Part shown: positions 34,226 through 41,944 of the stretch, piece by piece
Position numbering within the stretch: position 1 is the first letter of the stretch
Layout of the letters: every line of letters starts with the position of its first letter
Source of the DNA: Bacteroidia bacterium
GTDB lineage: Bacteria; Bacteroidota; Bacteroidia; Chitinophagales; Saprospiraceae
Assembly: GCA_030426765.1 (NCBI GenBank)
Contig: JAUHXV010000012.1
Location: forward strand, 1-64,000
DNA length: 64,000 bases
Direction: 5' to 3'
The notes under the pieces: model-generated
The model's input: only the letters and a program-made list of their open reading frames with translations
Database searches by the model: none
What the model was told of the DNA's origin: nothing
Translations under genes and position numbers: made by a program

Positions 34226-35128
34226 ATGTCAGAGAAAATCGAGACCCACCAGCATCCATGTCCTGCCTGTGGTAGCAATGGCTGGACTTCGGCAGGCAAA
34301 GTGAAGGATCACAGTATCTCCGGTGAGCGGTTTGAACTGGAAAGCTGCCCGGTCTGCCTGCTGAAACGCACCTCCCCGCAACCGCCTGAGGAAGAAATCG
34401 GCCGGTATTACGCCTCGGAGGACTATGTCTCGCACAGCGATACCCGCAGTGGTATCATCAACAAGCTCTACCATGCTGCACGGATCCTCATGCTGAAAAG
34501 AAAACACCAATGGGTGCTCAAGGCAAGTGGCAAACAGACGGGTTTTCTGCTGGATGTCGGTGCCGGTACCGGACATTTTCCGTATTACATGAAACTCAGC
34601 GGATGGCATGCGGAGGGACTTGAACCGGACGAGACAGCACGTAAGGTAGCTGCTGAGAAGCTCAATATGCCCCTTGACCCGATTGAAAAACTTAATTCAT
34701 TACCGGAAAATCATTACGATGTCATCACCCTCTGGCATGTGCTCGAGCATGTCCATGATCCGGGGAACTATTTCGATCGATTCAGGAAAATTCTGAAGAC
34801 TGACGGAGTGCTCATTATCGCCGTTCCGAATCACACTTCGCGCGATGCAAAAAAATATGGTGCGGATTGGGCTGCGTATGATGTGCCGCGACATCTTTGG
34901 CATTTCAGTCCGGAGGCTATGGAGAAGATCATGAAAAAGCATGGGTTTACATTGACGCAAAAACTCCCTATGCATCTGGATGCTTTTTATGTCAGTATGC
35001 TGAGTGAAAAATATCGCGGCAGAGGGATTTTGGGTTTGATCTCTGCTTTCTTCGCCGGTGTGAAAACGTATTGGTCAGCGAGGAAAAATGTAGATAGGGC
35101 TTCTTCGGTGATTTATATTGCGCGATGA
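34226..35128 (+). CDS. Class I SAM-dependent methyltransferase with zinc ribbon
   Basis: A 300-residue protein. An N-terminal zinc ribbon uses C12, C15, C41 and C44 (PCPACGS and CPVCLL). The methyltransferase fold starts with LLDVGAGTG at 108-116, then the acidic residue in GLEPD, and continues with WHVLEHVHDPGNYFDRFRK. The set resembles methyltransferases acting on sugars or small metabolites in surface polysaccharide clusters, but the substrate is unknown. It is the last average-composition gene before an AT-rich patch. Confidence 0.88.
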   Translation: MSEKIETHQHPCPACGSNGWTSAGKVKDHSISGERFELESCPVCLLKRTSPQPPEEEIGRYYASEDYVSHSDTRSGIINKLYHAARILMLKRKHQWVLKASGKQTGFLLDVGAGTGHFPYYMKLSGWHAEGLEPDETARKVAAEKLNMPLDPIEKLNSLPENHYDVITLWHVLEHVHDPGNYFDRFRKILKTDGVLIIAVPNHTSRDAKKYGADWAAYDVPRHLWHFSPEAMEKIMKKHGFTLTQKLPMHLDAFYVSMLSEKYRGRGILGLISAFFAGVKTYWSARKNVDRASSVIYIAR

Positions 35129-35193
35129 ATAGTACTCACTCTATTCAAAACCTTTTTTTTCCGTTTACAAACAAATTTATTGGATAAGGAATT

Positions 35194-36012
35194 CTAAGCT
35201 GAGAACAATTCCTTTTTTTTCCTGACAACTTTATCCTCTACAGGATGATCGAACTCTCTTAAAACCCCTTCGCCATCAACGTAAGATTTGGAGAAGTTTT
35301 TAGATTTATATTTATTCTGCTTCCAACCTAACCTTATAAGTTCAATTGCAATTTTCTGGCTGGACAGTTTCATAAGGTTATTTAAAAACTCATTAACAAC
35401 TAACTCTAATTGTTCTTTAGCTAACTCGAGCGTATTGCCTTTGCCAAATAGTTTTAGCGTTGGAACATATAGGATAATGTCCTGATCCTCTTTTGAAATA
35501 AGTTCGTACGTTGTGACAGCCATTGAAACTGTTTTTTTAGAAGGCAATATTCTAATATAATCCTCATAAAAACTAGCATCACTCTTTGGAACAGGTTGAA
35601 GTGAACCCCTCAATTTTATCGGATTGTTACTTTTTACTTCAAGAAGCGGGTAAGGAGTATTGAATGCCTCTTGGTCAACCTTGAAATAGTTGGCTAAAAT
35701 TCTAATGACAGCCTTAGAAAATCCTTTTTTATAGTTCAATATTTTCGATAGAACTGTTTTATCTATTCCTGTCACCCTTGACAATTCTGCACTTTTAATT
35801 CCATGCATATCCATCAACGCTTTCAACATATCAACAGGAAGAAGTTTCTCTGAAAATGAGTTTTCCTGATCCCATTTCTCAATCAAGACAGTTAAGAGAT
35901 CAATATTCTCTTCATCTGTTTGTGATTTCGATTTCTGGTTAACAATACGTTCTAACTCATCACAATATTGATTGTATTGATCTATGGACTTTATTACTGT
36001 GTATCTATTCAT
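35194..36012 (-). CDS. higA: HigA-type antitoxin with HicB-like C-terminal domain
   Basis: A 272-residue protein, far longer than a minimal HigA (about 100). Residues about 1-125 are a HigA-type region with a helix-turn-helix at about 70-112 (GIKSAELSRVTGIDKTVLSK). Residues about 150-235 carry YVPTLKLFGKGNTLELAKEQ, the pattern of the HicB antitoxin fold. It lies five bases after the toxin gene, in the toxin-first order usual for higBA. It probably neutralises HigB and represses the shared promoter through the inverted repeat at 36393-36415. The domain fusion reading is by pattern. Confidence 0.78.
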   Translation of the reverse strand: MNRYTVIKSIDQYNQYCDELERIVNQKSKSQTDEENIDLLTVLIEKWDQENSFSEKLLPVDMLKALMDMHGIKSAELSRVTGIDKTVLSKILNYKKGFSKAVIRILANYFKVDQEAFNTPYPLLEVKSNNPIKLRGSLQPVPKSDASFYEDYIRILPSKKTVSMAVTTYELISKEDQDIILYVPTLKLFGKGNTLELAKEQLELVVNEFLNNLMKLSSQKIAIELIRLGWKQNKYKSKNFSKSYVDGEGVLREFDHPVEDKVVRKKKELFSA

Positions 36013-36017
36013 TAGTA

Positions 36018-36368
36018 TTATGCTTTATAAAGATCAACATCGCATACACCTACTTCTTTTTTCTTTGCTTTACATAGTTTATCATACTCAGCATGTGTGC
36101 CAATAAACTTTATAAAAAGGAAAACAAATTTATCTCCAAAAGAAAACCCACATATAGTTCTATACGCTCCGCCTCCACAATCAAAAACAGCTCTTGTACC
36201 ATTACAAATAATGTCTATTCGACTACCAAACGTTGCCTTCATATCATTTGAATCACTCCAGTCTGCAACTTTTATTACTTGAAAAAACTGGTTCATTGAA
36301 CTTCTAGACCTCGCATTATCCCTAATAAATAAATCGATACTAGCTTTTCTGATAAGTTTTACTCTCAT
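36018..36368 (-). CDS. higB: HigB-type mRNA interferase toxin
   Basis: A 116-residue RelE-fold toxin of the HigB family, which cleaves mRNA on the ribosome. Family-like features are SRSSMNQFFQVIKVADW near 22-38, GSRIDIICNGTRAVFDCGGGAYR in the middle (typical NRVVFNIGGNKYR) and KFVFLFIKFIGTHAEYDKL near 79-97. It is the first gene of a two-gene minus-strand operon with the antitoxin five bases downstream. AT-rich composition suggests acquisition. Confidence 0.88.
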   Translation of the reverse strand: MRVKLIRKASIDLFIRDNARSRSSMNQFFQVIKVADWSDSNDMKATFGSRIDIICNGTRAVFDCGGGAYRTICGFSFGDKFVFLFIKFIGTHAEYDKLCKAKKKEVGVCDVDLYKA

Positions 36369-36380
36369 GGTCTAAAACGT

Positions 36381-36411
36381 CAAAATTATGCTAAAGTTGC
36401 CAAAACGGCAA
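36381..36411 (-). promoter_or_regulatory. Promoter of higBA
   Basis: On the minus strand TTG (36411-36409) is followed after 20 bases by TAATTTTG (36388-36381), fitting the phylum consensus. The -7 box ends 12 bases before the higB ATG. The -33 side overlaps the inverted repeat below. Confidence 0.6.
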
Positions 36412-36415
36412 CTTT
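36393..36415. promoter_or_regulatory. Inverted repeat, probable operator of higBA
   Basis: AAAGTTGCC (36393-36401) and GGCAACTTT (36407-36415) form a perfect 9-bp inverted repeat around five bases. It overlaps the spacer and -33 side of the higBA promoter, the place where HigA-type proteins bind to repress their own operon. Confidence 0.65.
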
Positions 36416-36535
36416 TGCAGCAGACTTATTAGACTACACTTATCTTGCTCAATATCAACTCATTAGAAAGGTTTAGTAAAAAGTACAACTTATTGCCAAT
36501 CGAAAATGGAGGCAATTTATTGTCAAAATTGGCTT

Positions 36536-36766
36536 ATATCCACATTCCCCCCAGTTATAATCACTCCCACTTTTTTCCCCTTCAACTCTTCTTTGTATCG
36601 GAGGATGCGTGCTACGCCGACGGCACTACTCGGCTCAATGATAATCTTCATGCGCTGCCACACCCACCACATCGCATCGGTGATCTCCTGTTCGTCGACA
36701 CAAAAGATGTCTGACACAAGCTTCTGAATAATGGGAAAGTTAATATCACCCAAATGCGTCCTGAGG
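36536..36766 (-). pseudogene. Detached copy of the 3' end of the downstream PLP-enzyme gene
   Basis: These 231 bases align without gaps to 37427-37657, the 3' part of the intact serine/threonine dehydratase-like gene, at about 94% identity (13-14 differences by eye). Its frame encodes LRTHLGDINFPIIQKLVSDI through ITGGNVDI, and the GVAAILRY of the intact gene reads GVARILRY here. It has no catalytic lysine region and no proper start. The similarity ends abruptly at CTGAGG on the left of the enzyme's frame and at ATATC on the other side. Confidence 0.9.
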
Positions 36767-36847
36767 TAAGTATGGAATCCTGTTTCAATGTACGAAGCGC
36801 CCATCCGGATTGCAGATTTCTATTCGGAAGCTCTTTTATTCCGATTC

Positions 36848-37390
36848 TTATTTAGATATCCTGCTTATCCATAGATAGTCACTTACACTTGGATCGACTG
36901 AAATCACTTCCCCAGTGTTCAAAACCTTTATTTCATTGAAATCATGGTCACTGAAAAATGGATCATCGAATATACTGTGAAGGTTAAATCCCAGGAATTC
37001 TAATTGTCCAATTTTATGCTCAGCCCTGATTTCATCACTCAAACCATTCACTTCTATTAAGTAATTGGCAATAGAGTTGAACATTGCGGAATATCCGACA
37101 CAATTTGCCCGATGTGTATTGATCAACTGGTTTGGGTCATGTGAAACCTGGCTTGTTGAAAATCTTAGCTCCTTGCTTGTGACCTTGCATGCAATTTTCA
37201 CAATTTCATTTGCCCCTATCCTTTTACCCGCTGAAGCATTCTGAATTTTTTCAATCAGCCTTTCGTTGGTTATCTCTATTTCTGGCCGGGTTCCTACTTC
37301 GTTGTATTTAACAGATAACCTGTAAACGAATCCTCGAAAAATAATGAGCCCCAAAATCAATATTGCGAATATTTTATAGGATCTCTTCAT
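36848..37390 (-). CDS. Membrane-anchored transglutaminase-like protein
   Basis: A 180-residue protein with one N-terminal membrane segment (about 8-24) and an exported domain. A possible Cys-His-Asp triad is C97 in RANCVGYSAMF, a His in FFSDHDFNEI and an Asp in ISVDPSVSDY, the order used by transglutaminase-like and papain-like folds. It lies between the intact PLP-enzyme gene and its detached 3' copy, and is more AT-rich than the enzyme. Family assignment is inference; function unknown. Confidence 0.6.
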   Translation of the reverse strand: MKRSYKIFAILILGLIIFRGFVYRLSVKYNEVGTRPEIEITNERLIEKIQNASAGKRIGANEIVKIACKVTSKELRFSTSQVSHDPNQLINTHRANCVGYSAMFNSIANYLIEVNGLSDEIRAEHKIGQLEFLGFNLHSIFDDPFFSDHDFNEIKVLNTGEVISVDPSVSDYLWISRISK

Positions 37391-37404
37391 TTTCTATTCT
37401 TACT

Positions 37405-38355
37405 TCAACTTCTGGCTAAACTCCGAATATCCACATTCCCCCCTGTGATAATCACTCCCACTTTTTTCCCCTTCAACTCCTCTTTGTACCGAAGGATGGC
37501 CGCTACGCCAACAGCACTACTGGGCTCAATGATAATCTTCATGCGCTGCCACACCCACCACATCGCATCGGTGATCTCCTGTTCGTCGACACAAAAGATG
37601 TCTGACACAAGCTTCTGAATAATGGGAAAATTAATATCGCCCAAATGCGTCCTGAGGCCATCCGCAATTGATGTGGCGCTCGGCGGATTGATCTCGATTT
37701 TTCCTGACTGTAAAGATCTGTATGCATCGTCTACCGCCTGAGGTTCGGCGCCAAAGACTTTTGTATTCGGAGAAAACCAATGCGCCGCAAGTGCTGTACC
37801 AGCCAGAATTCCACCTCCGCCCACCGGACACACAATTGCATCAAGATCCTGAACTTCTTCAATTAACTCCTGGGCACAGGTACTGTTGCCAAGAATAACT
37901 TCTAAATCATTAGAAGGATGGACAAAGGTCAGGTCCTCTTTCTTTATCAATTGCTCCACCGCATCTTCTCTGTCCTGTGGGGCAGGACCACAAAACACTA
38001 TCTCAGCACCATAGCCTTTGACGGCTTCAATCTTAACGGCAGGTGCAGTTTCCGGCATGACAATTTTGGCCTTTACTTGTTTAATGCGCGCTGCCAGCGC
38101 AACAGCCTGCGCGAAGTTACCGGAAGAATGTGTCACCACTCCTTTGTCGAGCTGATCTTGTGACAAACATGCCAGTGCATGCATGGCGCCCCGCATTTTA
38201 AAGGCACCCATGCGCTGAAAATTATCACACTTGAAATACACCTGAGCACCAGCCAGAGTATCAAACGTTGAAGAGGTTAACACAGGCGTGTTGTGCACGT
38301 ATGGTGCGATACGTTTTCTGGCAGTTAAAAGTTGCTTTTGATCCGGCAAACTCAT
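37405..38355 (-). CDS. PLP-dependent threonine dehydratase / serine racemase-like enzyme
   Basis: A 316-residue fold-type II PLP enzyme. The Schiff-base lysine is K53 in QRMGAFKMRGA, the substrate loop is SSGN at 77-80 and the phosphate-binding glycines are VGGGGI at 178-183. Without the regulatory ACT-like domain of biosynthetic IlvA, it fits catabolic threonine/serine dehydratase or serine racemase; the two cannot be told apart here. Its start overlaps the stop of the decarboxylase gene by four bases, so they form an operon. Its 3' end is duplicated at 36536-36766. Confidence 0.9.
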   Translation of the reverse strand: MSLPDQKQLLTARKRIAPYVHNTPVLTSSTFDTLAGAQVYFKCDNFQRMGAFKMRGAMHALACLSQDQLDKGVVTHSSGNFAQAVALAARIKQVKAKIVMPETAPAVKIEAVKGYGAEIVFCGPAPQDREDAVEQLIKKEDLTFVHPSNDLEVILGNSTCAQELIEEVQDLDAIVCPVGGGGILAGTALAAHWFSPNTKVFGAEPQAVDDAYRSLQSGKIEINPPSATSIADGLRTHLGDINFPIIQKLVSDIFCVDEQEITDAMWWVWQRMKIIIEPSSAVGVAAILRYKEELKGKKVGVIITGGNVDIRSLARS

Positions 38356-39791
38356 GAGGAAACAATTTTATTGAGCAGTTCTGAAATAACTTCCCACGTA
38401 TCTTCAATGTGTCTTTCCGTACAGTAGGTCTGACCGGTGACCCACCGAATCAAACTTCGATTTTCGATGGCTGCATGTGTCATATAAGCCTTTCCCGAGT
38501 CATTGATCGTTTGCACCAGTTGTCGGGTCATGGCACCATCCGGATCCAATTCAGATTTGATGCGAACCGTGACAACATTAAACGATCGCGGATAGGGAAT
38601 TTCAAGACGATCATCAGATTTGATTTTTGAAACAACAAGTTCGGCTAAAGCCAAATGACTTCTCAGTCTTTCTTTAATCGCTTTAGTCCCCAAAAGGTGA
38701 AGGGTCATCCAGATTTTAAGTGCCCGGAATCGCCTGCCCAGTGGAATACCCCAATCGCGATAATCGTTGACGCGATCACCATACGCACTCTTCAGGTAGG
38801 AAGGCTGAATGCTCATCGTGCGAACCAGTAATTCCGAATCTTTGACATAGTACAGACTGCAGTCGAATTGAATAAACATCCACTTATGTGGGTTGAACAC
38901 AAAACTGTCCGCACTATCCAAGCCTTTTCTCATTTCTGCGTATTCGTCGAGCATCAATGCGGTTCCTGCATATGCGGCATCCACATGATGCCACAACCCA
39001 TACTTTTCCGCAATTGTGCCAATATCTGCAACCGGGTCAACAGCTCCTGTACCCGTTGTCCCAATAGTAGAAATAATACAAAGCGGTGTGAAACCTTTGG
39101 ATGTATCGGCAAGAATCGCCTTTTCCAAAGCTTCGGGTCGCAAACCAAGTTTTTCATCGGTTGGTATCGGGACAAGATTGTCTGTACCGATTCCGGCCAA
39201 CCGAACTGCTTTTTCTATTGAGGAGTGTGCTTGTGAGGAGGCATACACCCGATACATGGTTCCGTCAAATCCTCTTTTTGAAATGCGAAATCCTGACTTC
39301 CATTCTCTCGCTGTGAGTAAAGCAGTGAGTGTGGCAGTCGATGCTGTATCCTGGATGGCCCCTTCCCAGCCTTCCGGCAATCCAAGCAAGGCGCGACACC
39401 ACTCCATGCATCGCTTTTCCAACTCCGCTGCAGCCGGTGAAGATTCCCACATCATACATTGTGCGGCCAATCCCGAAGTAAGTATTTCTGCGGCTATGGA
39501 TGGAAAACTGGTATTGCCCGGGAAAAAAGCATAGAAATTGGGATGCTGCCAATGCGTCATCCCGGGGATGATCACCTCATCCATCATGCGAAAAAGTATG
39601 TCATCCGAAACAGGATCTTCCAACAACGTGTCATCAAAGCGGGCATAGATGTCTCCGGGATTTACCTGACTCCGTACCGGACGTTGCTCAACCGATTCAT
39701 AATAAGACACTAGCCACGCAATCGCTTTACAGGCTAATTGTTCAAAAGCCTTTCGCCCTGCCTCATCATTCTGAAAGATGGTTGGCCCCAT
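38352..39791 (-). CDS. PLP-dependent aromatic amino acid decarboxylase family protein
   Basis: A 479-residue group II decarboxylase. The PLP lysine is K303 in NPHKWM, with H189 (QAHSS) stacking on the cofactor and D271 (HVDAAYAG) contacting its nitrogen. The family decarboxylates tryptophan, DOPA, tyrosine or phenylalanine; the exact substrate is not clear. GldC is six bases upstream, and the dehydratase/racemase follows with a four-base overlap, an unusual three-gene set. Confidence 0.9.
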   Translation of the reverse strand: MGPTIFQNDEAGRKAFEQLACKAIAWLVSYYESVEQRPVRSQVNPGDIYARFDDTLLEDPVSDDILFRMMDEVIIPGMTHWQHPNFYAFFPGNTSFPSIAAEILTSGLAAQCMMWESSPAAAELEKRCMEWCRALLGLPEGWEGAIQDTASTATLTALLTAREWKSGFRISKRGFDGTMYRVYASSQAHSSIEKAVRLAGIGTDNLVPIPTDEKLGLRPEALEKAILADTSKGFTPLCIISTIGTTGTGAVDPVADIGTIAEKYGLWHHVDAAYAGTALMLDEYAEMRKGLDSADSFVFNPHKWMFIQFDCSLYYVKDSELLVRTMSIQPSYLKSAYGDRVNDYRDWGIPLGRRFRALKIWMTLHLLGTKAIKERLRSHLALAELVVSKIKSDDRLEIPYPRSFNVVTVRIKSELDPDGAMTRQLVQTINDSGKAYMTHAAIENRSLIRWVTGQTYCTERHIEDTWEVISELLNKIVSS

Positions 39792-39797
39792 ACCCGA

Positions 39798-40139
39798 TTA
39801 TTTTTTCTCTTCGGAAAGAATGCCTGTCTTTTCTCCAAAGTATTGTACAAAACGACGCATCTCATTTGCAAGTGCTGTGTTTTGTGTGGATCGGTAATAG
39901 CCATCCGCGAGAGCAGTCAGTGCATAGTAGACTTTTCTGTCCATCTCTGCGACATGCAGATCTTTGGTCCAAAGAAAAAGTGTGGAAGTATCTAATGTAT
40001 CCCGATCCAGCAGCGAGAGAAAAACAGACTTGCTGTCGGCCGGAAATTCCTGATTCGCATCCGAAGCTTTCCATTCAATTTTTTCCGGGACGCGATCTTT
40101 GTCTAACTGAATATGAATACTAATATCTGAAGAATGCAT
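39798..40139 (-). CDS. gldC: Gliding motility protein GldC
   Basis: A 113-residue small soluble protein. The features DKDRVPEKIEWKASD near 13-27, LFLWTKDLHVAEMDRK near 54-69, and a helical C-terminus with MRRFVQYFGEKTG match GldC, an accessory gliding protein of Bacteroidota. GldC is conserved also in non-gliding members, so motility is not proven. It is the first gene of the gldC-decarboxylase-dehydratase operon. Confidence 0.88.
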   Translation of the reverse strand: MHSSDISIHIQLDKDRVPEKIEWKASDANQEFPADSKSVFLSLLDRDTLDTSTLFLWTKDLHVAEMDRKVYYALTALADGYYRSTQNTALANEMRRFVQYFGEKTGILSEEKK

Positions 40140-40156
40140 AGGTCGTCTTTTTTTTA

Positions 40157-40164
40157 CAAAACTA
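40157..40164 (-). promoter_or_regulatory. Promoter -7-like box upstream of gldC
   Basis: On the minus strand TAGTTTTG fits TAnnTTTG and lies 17 bases before the gldC ATG. The -33 box is unclear. Confidence 0.35.
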
Positions 40165-40272
40165 ACAATAGTTCACTGGCTGTAAGCTTCCCCTTCCCGA
40201 TGGAACAGGTCATCAGAAGGTGGGCTTACTACATCAGAAAGAAAAAGGATGCGGCCATTACGCCCGAGGAGG

Positions 40273-40998
40273 CTATTTGTCAAATTGCTTCGCTAATTGC
40301 ACAATCTCGCTGCCATGATGGATGAAGGTGCCTTTTTTCAGACCCTGTGCTGATTGGATCATCGCCTTGGCAACATCCTCTGCTTCGACAGGAGCAATGT
40401 CCCCCAGGATACTTCCTGAAAAATACTGCAGGCCTTTGCTCAGTCTACCGGCAATGCGCTCTGCCACTCGCTTTTCATTGCGCTTTCCGAGAAGGACCGA
40501 AGGTCTCATGATCTGTACACTCCAAAACGGAAGACGACGAACATCATCTTCCAGTTCACCTTTGACTTTGAGGTAAAACACAAACGAATTTTTATCCGCA
40601 CCCACGGAAGACACCAGGATCAGTTGGTTCATGTTCTGAAGTGACCCGCTCTTGGCAATATCAAACATAAGGTCATGATCGATACCGTAAAAAGCCTGCT
40701 TGCTCCCCGCTTTTTTCATCGTAGTTCCCAGGCAAATGAAGAGGTCATCGCCTTTCATGAGATGGCGGTAGCGATCACTATCTTCCATATCCACCTGATA
40801 ATGGGTCAGCTTAGGATGATGAACCGGTAGCGCTCGTCGACCGATTGAAATCACTTTATCATAGGCCTGGGAATGCAGCAGATAGTGCAAACAACTGCTC
40901 CCGATCAGTCCGGTTGCGCCGAAAATCACAGCCCCTTTGGCGTATTGTTTCAGCTCAACACCTTCCTTTTCGTACTGGAGTAATTGTTTTGCTTTCAT
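40273..40998 (-). CDS. Atypical short-chain dehydrogenase, HTATIP2/TIP30-like
   Basis: A 241-residue NAD(P)-binding protein. The nucleotide motif GATGLIG is at 27-33, followed by a family-like VDMEDSDRYRHLMKGDDLFICLGTT and the LVSSVGADKNSFVFYLKVKGELE segment (SSxGAD...YxxxKGExE), then RPSVLLGKR. Substrate unknown. It directly follows the DUF4249 gene (four bases between), but is probably only carried along in the transcript. Confidence 0.85.
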   Translation of the reverse strand: MKAKQLLQYEKEGVELKQYAKGAVIFGATGLIGSSCLHYLLHSQAYDKVISIGRRALPVHHPKLTHYQVDMEDSDRYRHLMKGDDLFICLGTTMKKAGSKQAFYGIDHDLMFDIAKSGSLQNMNQLILVSSVGADKNSFVFYLKVKGELEDDVRRLPFWSVQIMRPSVLLGKRNEKRVAERIAGRLSKGLQYFSGSILGDIAPVEAEDVAKAMIQSAQGLKKGTFIHHGSEIVQLAKQFDK

Positions 40999-41002
40999 AC
41001 TT

Positions 41003-41944
41003 CTAATAATCGACGATCATCGTTTGGTAGCTGATGCTGTATCCTCCCCATATACCAATACCTCCTTCGATGTTGGATTGAATTCGGGTATAGGTCGCAA
41101 ATGGCCCCTGATTAGCTGCGGCAAATTCTACCGTATTCCAGAAATTAAAGGTTGCCTCATCAATGGAAGCCCATTTGATGGTGATTGTATCACCAACGAT
41201 ATACAGACCAAATTCATCGGGTTCAACATCGCCATTGGATGTTTGAGGATTCAGTAATTGAAATTCAAACGATTTTCCATCAAAATAAAGGTCTTCTTCT
41301 ACTCCTGCAAGCCCGGCTTCAAACGGCCCACCGTTAGTAGATCCCAGAATCCTGTAATAGTTTGCCTCATTAGGTGGATCGGAAAGATAACATGCCAACT
41401 GCGCCAGTGTATCATTGGGCTCTCCCGGTGGTGGTAAAAAACGCATACTGTCCAGCGGCACATGGATCGGTATATACGTGGACGATGTGATCGTATCACC
41501 TTCTACCAGAATCTCCAGCGAATATGACTTGCCGGCTTCCGGTTGCAGTTGGTTAAAAATATCCATATACGCACAGAAATTGACCGCGAGACTATCGGCA
41601 TCAAAGCCCAGAAATTCAGCGAGCAACTCCTTGGTTTCATCATCCAGATCATTAAAACAAATCTCCTGAAGGATCACAGTGTTATCGCCATCTGATACAC
41701 TTACGAAAGCATCATGAATAAACGATGCATCAAAATCATCCGGGCCGATCGTACTGTAAAAATCGAATGGCCGCGTCAACAGCAGATATGGTGGTGCCGC
41801 ACCTTCCCCGGTTTCCAGGTATCCTTCTACAACGTATTTAGGACCGGAGTCCGAAGGGATCGGCGTGTACTCTTCCTCACAGGATGTCAGTCCCATACTC
41901 GCGATACACAAAAGTGCAGGTATATATAAATTCTTTAGAGCCAT
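41003..41944 (-). CDS. DUF4249 lipoprotein, partner of the upstream TonB receptor
   Basis: A 313-residue protein with a lipoprotein signal whose Cys is at about residue 22 (GLTSCEEEY). The remainder matches the DUF4249 layout, with YVVEGYLETGEGAAPPYLLLTR near 37 and many beta-strands. DUF4249 proteins are regularly encoded right after a TonB receptor and are thought to be surface-exposed helper lipoproteins. Here the start overlaps the receptor gene by ten bases. Confidence 0.88.
   Translation of the reverse strand: MALKNLYIPALLCIASMGLTSCEEEYTPIPSDSGPKYVVEGYLETGEGAAPPYLLLTRPFDFYSTIGPDDFDASFIHDAFVSVSDGDNTVILQEICFNDLDDETKELLAEFLGFDADSLAVNFCAYMDIFNQLQPEAGKSYSLEILVEGDTITSSTYIPIHVPLDSMRFLPPPGEPNDTLAQLACYLSDPPNEANYYRILGSTNGGPFEAGLAGVEEDLYFDGKSFEFQLLNPQTSNGDVEPDEFGLYIVGDTITIKWASIDEATFNFWNTVEFAAANQGPFATYTRIQSNIEGGIGIWGGYSISYQTMIVDY

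Noticed and set aside
40134-40325. Plus-strand 63-codon frame between gldC and the SDR gene
   Set aside because: It overlaps the 5' end of gldC and the 3' end of the SDR gene on the opposite strand, has no family-like sequence, and the ATG at 40201 leads to a short, unremarkable peptide.
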